Below are positions 6,956 through 10,001 of a stretch of 10,001 bases of DNA, piece by piece. Origin of the DNA: Bryobacteraceae bacterium (GTDB lineage Bacteria > Acidobacteriota > Terriglobia > Bryobacterales > Bryobacteraceae); assembly GCA_019686145.1 (NCBI GenBank), contig JADGHK010000049.1:1-10001 (forward strand). Reading direction: 5' to 3'. The notes beneath the pieces were generated by a model, which saw only the letters and a list, made by a program, of their open reading frames with translations, was not told the DNA's origin and did not search any database. Made by a program: the position numbers and the translations under genes. Positions within the stretch are counted from its first letter, which is position 1. Each line of letters opens with the position of its first letter.

Positions 6956-8071
6956 CTAGACGAAATAGTCCTTTACCTTGTTGAAGAAGCCCTTGTCTTC
7001 GGGTTCGTTGTCAACCGGAAGAGTTTCTTTGAGCTGCTCGAAGATCTTGCGCTGCTCCCGGGTCAGCTTTGTCGGCACCTTCACGTCCAGGTGGACCCAC
7101 AAGTCCCCGCGGCCATACCCATTGAGGACAGGAACGCCCTTGCCCTTTAAGCGGATCTTGTGCCCGGGCTGGGTCCCCTCCGGCACCTTAATTGTCTCCG
7201 GTCCGTCCAGCGGCGTCAGGACGTCGACTTCCGTTCCGAGCGCTGCCTGAGCAACGTTGATTGGAATCCTGCAATGGAGATCGTTGTCTTTCCGCTCAAA
7301 CACGGGGTGCTCCTTGACCTTCAGGAACACATACAGATCCCCTGGAGGACCGCCGTTGTAACCCGGCTGTCCCTCTTCGCTCAGACGCAGCTTCGCTCCG
7401 TCATAAACGCCGGCGGGGATGTTGACCTTCAGCTTACGTTCGACCCTGGTGACCCCCTCGCCGCGGCATTGCGTGCAAGGACGGCGGATGATCTGGCCCC
7501 GCCCGTTACATTGGCCGCAAGTGCGGCGGATGGAGAGGAAGCTCTGCTGGTAGATGACCTCGCCGCGGCCCCGGCATGTCGGGCACGTGGTCAGGCCGTC
7601 TTCCTTCTCCGCGCCGGTTCCGTGGCAGCGGGAGCAGGTTTCCATCCGCGGCACCTGAATGTCGACGGTAGCTCCGCGGAGAGAATCCTCGAAAGAGATC
7701 TCAAGATCGTAACGAAGGTCCTCGCCGCGTTGAGGACGGTTACGCCGCCTCGCGCTGCCGAAGACATCGCCGAAACCGAAAAAGTCCCCGAGGATGTCGG
7801 CGAAGTCGGCAAAGGTCGTCGCGTCGAAGTCCGGCGCAACCCCGCCTTGGACTCCCTGGTGTCCGAAGCGGTCGTACGCCGCCCGCTTCTGCGCGTCGCT
7901 CAGGACGCTGTACGCCTCTGCCGCTTCCTTGAACTTCTCTTCCGCTTCCCGGTCGTTCGGATTCCGGTCCGGATGATACTTCAGGGCGAGCTTGCGATAG
8001 GCGCTTTTCAGCTCCTGTTCGCTTGCGTCACGGCTGACTCCGAGAATCTCGTAATAATCCCGTTTTGTCAC
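6956..8071 (-). CDS. dnaJ: Chaperone protein DnaJ (Hsp40, type I)
   Basis: A 371-residue type I J-protein that stimulates the ATPase of DnaK and delivers unfolded clients. The J domain covers residues 1-70 with the essential HPD (33-35). A short G/F region follows (about 71-105, [16 protein letters not shown]). The four zinc-finger repeats are intact: CSRCHGTG (146-153), CPTCRGRG (163-170), CGQCNGRG (185-192) and CTQCRGEG (199-206). The client-binding C-terminal domains follow, and the protein ends in a charged tail. The start is GTG at 8069-8071, overlapping the grpE stop by four bases (GTGA), so translation is probably coupled to grpE. dnaK, often found between grpE and dnaJ, is absent here, so it must be elsewhere in the genome. 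Confidence 0.98.
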   Translation of the reverse strand: MTKRDYYEILGVSRDASEQELKSAYRKLALKYHPDRNPNDREAEEKFKEAAEAYSVLSDAQKRAAYDRFGHQGVQGGVAPDFDATTFADFADILGDFFGFGDVFGSARRRNRPQRGEDLRYDLEISFEDSLRGATVDIQVPRMETCSRCHGTGAEKEDGLTTCPTCRGRGEVIYQQSFLSIRRTCGQCNGRGQIIRRPCTQCRGEGVTRVERKLKVNIPAGVYDGAKLRLSEEGQPGYNGGPPGDLYVFLKVKEHPVFERKDNDLHCRIPINVAQAALGTEVDVLTPLDGPETIKVPEGTQPGHKIRLKGKGVPVLNGYGRGDLWVHLDVKVPTKLTREQRKIFEQLKETLPVDNEPEDKGFFNKVKDYFV

Positions 8072-8643
8072 TGGCTGTTGCGAGGTTTAACCGCGACCTT
8101 CACCATGGCTGGGCGCAGTAGCCTTCCTTTGAAATTGTAACCTCTCTGGTACTCCTCCAAGATCGTGTTATCGTCGGCTTCGTCTGTCTCAACCATTTCC
8201 ACCGCATGATGGATATAAGGGTCGAAGGTTTTGCCGGTCGATTCGATTGGCTCCAGACCGAGCTTCTTGACGATCTCCAGAGTCCGGTTGTAGATGAGCT
8301 CCATGCCTTTGGCGTACTCCTTGTCGGATGTTTCCACCTTCAGCGCCCGCTCGAAGTCATCGAGAATCGGGAGCACCGGCCGAAGCACATCCATCGCGGC
8401 GTACTCCACGAGCTCGGCGCGGTCGCGTTCCGCGCGCTTGCGAAAATTATCAAATTCAGCCCGCAACCTCAGCAGACGATCCTGCAATTCATTGTTTTCC
8501 GCGACCAGCCGATCTTTTTCCACAATCAACTGATCACGCTCTGCCGCAAGGGCCGAGGTGTCCACGGGCATCTCGGAAGGCGCACCCTCCTGCGCCTCAC
8601 CCTGCGAAGGCGTTGCCTCCAGATCGATCTTGCTGTCTTCCAT
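8068..8643 (-). CDS. grpE: Nucleotide exchange factor GrpE
   Basis: A 191-residue cochaperone that releases ADP from DnaK. The first 30 residues are acidic and disordered-looking. Residues about 31-80 form the long coiled-coil helix used for dimerisation ([18 protein letters not shown], then [18 protein letters not shown]). The four-helix bundle contains [12 protein letters not shown]. The C-terminal beta-wing has [35 protein letters not shown], the family signature. The start is ATG at 8641-8643; a weak GGCGG some ten bases upstream is the only ribosome-binding-like sequence. It follows hrcA by 79 bp and overlaps dnaJ by four bases. In the hrcA-grpE gap a short hairpin can form (GTTCC/GGAAC on the minus strand), but it has no T-run and is not a terminator. 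Confidence 0.98.
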   Translation of the reverse strand: MEDSKIDLEATPSQGEAQEGAPSEMPVDTSALAAERDQLIVEKDRLVAENNELQDRLLRLRAEFDNFRKRAERDRAELVEYAAMDVLRPVLPILDDFERALKVETSDKEYAKGMELIYNRTLEIVKKLGLEPIESTGKTFDPYIHHAVEMVETDEADDNTILEEYQRGYNFKGRLLRPAMVKVAVKPRNSQ

Positions 8644-8722
8644 AAATTGAATCCGCCGTTAGAGTCGTTTGAACAATATTGCGTTCCTCCAGATCCGGGA
8701 ACAGATCCGATCGGTGGAACGG

Positions 8723-9757
8723 TCAAGCGCGAAGGCTTTGAATTGCCTCCCCGAGATGGGCGACGGCTGAAATGACCCGCTGATAGTTCATTCGCATTGG
8801 GCCAAGAACAGCCACTTTGGCGTAGATTCCCCCTGGTAGCTGTACTGAAATACCGATCAGGGAGAATTCCCGCATGGACGGGTGGAGGTCGTCCAGACCC
8901 AGCTGAACGCGGATCTCGCCCGCCGGCTGCTCCAGAAACCGGTCAAGCAGTTGAAGAATCTTCTTCTTCTGTTCGAGGGCTCGGAACAACTCGCGCAGCT
9001 TCTCTCGCGTCAGATGCAGGTCCAGGCCGATGAGGTTGGAGGTGCCCTCCATGTAAATCTCCGGCGCCATCCCGATTTCCAGCAACCCCTTCTCGTAGAG
9101 TACCGTCAGGCGCCGAAGGATCGAATCATACGCAGCACTCTGCTGTTCCAGCCGCTGCTGCAGCTCGCGCCGGATGTCTGAAAGCATCCATCCGCTGAAG
9201 TTCTGATTCACGTAGTTGCGGATGGAATTCAGCTCATCCTGACCGATCTGTTCGTCCAGGACAACAACCTGATTCCGCACGCTCCGGTCCCGCGTGACGA
9301 CAATCATCAACAGCCTGGAATCGCCCAGCGAGAGCAGCTCGATCTGATCGAGCATTTGATTGGCTGTCGGAATCGCCGCCGCAATTCCGACATTCTTCGT
9401 CATCTCGGTCAGAATCTGGGATGAGCGTTCCACGCGGCTTTCCAGAGTCGCAGCTTCCATCAGTTCGCTCCGGAGACGCTCCAATTCGGCTGACAGAAGC
9501 TTCCGGGCTGTAAGCGAACGGATGTAGCTCTGGAAGCCCTTTTCGGTGGGAATGCGGCCCGCAGATGTGTGCGGTTGCGCAAGATACCCGAGATCACTGA
9601 GGTCCGCCATCACATTGCGGATTGTGGCAGGGCTCAGGTTATCTTTCCGGCGGCGCGAAATGGTTCGCGACGCGACCGGCTCGCCGGTTTCGATGTAGGA
9701 CTGTACGATGGAGTGCAGAATCTCTGCATCCCGCGGTGACAGCTCTGCCTGCCTCAT
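8723..9757 (-). CDS. hrcA: Heat-inducible transcription repressor HrcA
   Basis: A 344-residue repressor of class I heat-shock genes that normally binds CIRCE operators and needs GroEL for activity. The N-terminal winged helix-turn-helix is canonical: IVQSYIETGEPVASRTIS, LSPATIRNVMADLSDLGYLAQ and PHTSAGRIPTEKGF (roughly residues 17-76). The GAF-like regulatory domain follows, with a long helical region rich in Leu and Glu, and the C-terminus ends LGPMRMNYQRVISAVAHL, typical of the family. The ATG at 9755-9757 gives the expected N-terminus (LSPRDAEIL). The only Shine-Dalgarno-like GAGG lies one base before it, which is unusually close, and sits inside a potential hairpin. It is the first gene of the minus-strand operon with grpE, dnaJ and probably the cupin gene, read from a good promoter at 9794-9822. 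Confidence 0.98.
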   Translation of the reverse strand: MRQAELSPRDAEILHSIVQSYIETGEPVASRTISRRRKDNLSPATIRNVMADLSDLGYLAQPHTSAGRIPTEKGFQSYIRSLTARKLLSAELERLRSELMEAATLESRVERSSQILTEMTKNVGIAAAIPTANQMLDQIELLSLGDSRLLMIVVTRDRSVRNQVVVLDEQIGQDELNSIRNYVNQNFSGWMLSDIRRELQQRLEQQSAAYDSILRRLTVLYEKGLLEIGMAPEIYMEGTSNLIGLDLHLTREKLRELFRALEQKKKILQLLDRFLEQPAGEIRVQLGLDDLHPSMREFSLIGISVQLPGGIYAKVAVLGPMRMNYQRVISAVAHLGEAIQSLRA

Positions 9758-9776
9758 ACCTCAATCAAATTAAGGT
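9758..9776 (-). promoter_or_regulatory. 19-bp palindrome / SD-sequestering hairpin at the hrcA start
   Basis: On the minus strand the bases read ACCTTAATTTGATTGAGGT, ending immediately before the ATG. The arms ACCTTAAT and ATTGAGGT pair along all eight positions in RNA (one G-U) around a UUG loop. The 3' arm contains GAGG, the only ribosome-binding-like sequence. In DNA it is a 7-of-8 inverted repeat. It could act as an RNA thermometer, as an operator, or by chance; see the finding. Confidence 0.45.
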
Positions 9777-9793
9777 TGCGCACCCTGCTTCTG

Positions 9794-9822
9794 ATTTTAA
9801 GGTGTTGAAACCGAAGGGTCAA
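9794..9822 (-). promoter_or_regulatory. Sigma-70-type promoter of the hrcA operon
   Basis: On the minus strand, TTGACC (plus-strand 9817-9822) and TAAAAT (9794-9799) are separated by exactly 17 bases, each matching the consensus at five of six positions. Transcription would start near 9787, leaving a leader of about 30 bases before the hrcA ATG. No CIRCE inverted repeat is seen around it. Confidence 0.7.
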
Positions 9823-9883
9823 GAATCCCTCCTCCCCCCTCGGACGGGCGCCTGATCCGCCCTTTGGACGCTCCCTGAAGGTC

Positions 9884-9912
9884 TTCATTACACTCACTCA
9901 GGCCTATATACT
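9884..9912 (+). promoter_or_regulatory. Possible promoter for the right-edge gene
   Basis: TTCATT (9884-9889) and TATACT (9907-9912) have a 17-base spacing. The -10 is good but the -35 weak. The start would fall near 9919, leaving about ten leader bases before the ATG at 9929. Confidence 0.3.
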
Positions 9913-9928
9913 TATCGACACGGCTGTT

Positions 9929-10001
9929 ATGCAAACACGGAACTCGAAACTCGTCGCACTTCCCGCCATTCTGGCAGTCTTCACCCTGCTACCCGGCTTG
10001 C
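9929..10001 (+). CDS. N-terminus of a probable exported protein (partial, runs off the right edge)
   Basis: Only 24 codons are visible. They read MQTRNSKLVALPAILAVFTL followed by LPGL: a short n-region with Arg and Lys, then a hydrophobic stretch of about 17 residues, as in a Sec signal peptide or an N-terminal membrane anchor. No cleavage site or lipobox is reached before the sequence ends. No good ribosome-binding site precedes the ATG. It is divergent from hrcA, sharing a 171-bp intergenic region that holds the hrcA promoter. The product cannot be identified, and the start rests mainly on the signal-like composition. Confidence 0.5.
   Translation, partial: MQTRNSKLVALPAILAVFTLLPGL

Noticed and set aside
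7160..8140. Plus-strand open frame of 326 codons
   Set aside because: It lies antisense to dnaJ and the end of grpE, both of which have complete, unmistakable domains. The frame is a by-product of high GC content and shows no domain.

Overview
The window reads as ordinary chromosomal DNA of a GC-rich bacterium. It holds ten complete genes and one partial gene at each edge. HrcA, two Hsp20 proteins, a SugE/Gdx exporter and a divergent phosphoketolase together would suit a soil bacterium such as an Acidobacteriota member. That placement is only an impression: no rRNA or marker gene is present. I see no mobile element, CRISPR array, tRNA or rRNA, and no gene-free gap reaches 300 bases.

Left part, plus strand (1-2264): the 3' portion of a TIGR01777-type NAD(P)-dependent epimerase (1-666), a small multidrug resistance protein of the guanidinium-exporter subtype (sugE/gdx, 807-1127) behind a leader with several small inverted repeats, and a Gfo/Idh/MocA-type oxidoreductase (1224-2264).

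Middle (2322-6567): a minus-strand pair of tandem paralogous Hsp20 small heat-shock genes (3616 down to 2322). They share a nearly identical internal block of about 100 bp that suggests gene conversion. A divergent plus-strand gene encodes an 818-residue ThDP-enzyme-like protein (3836-6292) that is recognisably a phosphoketolase relative but carries substitutions at several normally conserved positions. A small unrecognised 82-residue gene (6319-6567) follows it closely.

Right part, minus strand (9757 down to 6570): a heat-shock operon hrcA-grpE-dnaJ, apparently extended by a small cupin gene. No dnaK lies between grpE and dnaJ. The operon has a good sigma-70-type promoter (TTGACC-17-TAAAAT on the minus strand) but no recognisable CIRCE operator. 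Instead, a 19-bp imperfect palindrome abuts the hrcA start codon. In the mRNA it would fold into an 8-bp hairpin burying the only Shine-Dalgarno-like GAGG, which makes it a candidate RNA thermometer or operator. A divergent gene that begins with a signal-peptide-like N-terminus runs off the right edge.

The recurring theme is protein quality control: two small heat-shock proteins, DnaJ, GrpE and the heat-shock repressor HrcA. The most interesting signals are the hairpin at the hrcA start, the divergent phosphoketolase with its small partner gene, and the conversion tract between the two hsp20 copies.
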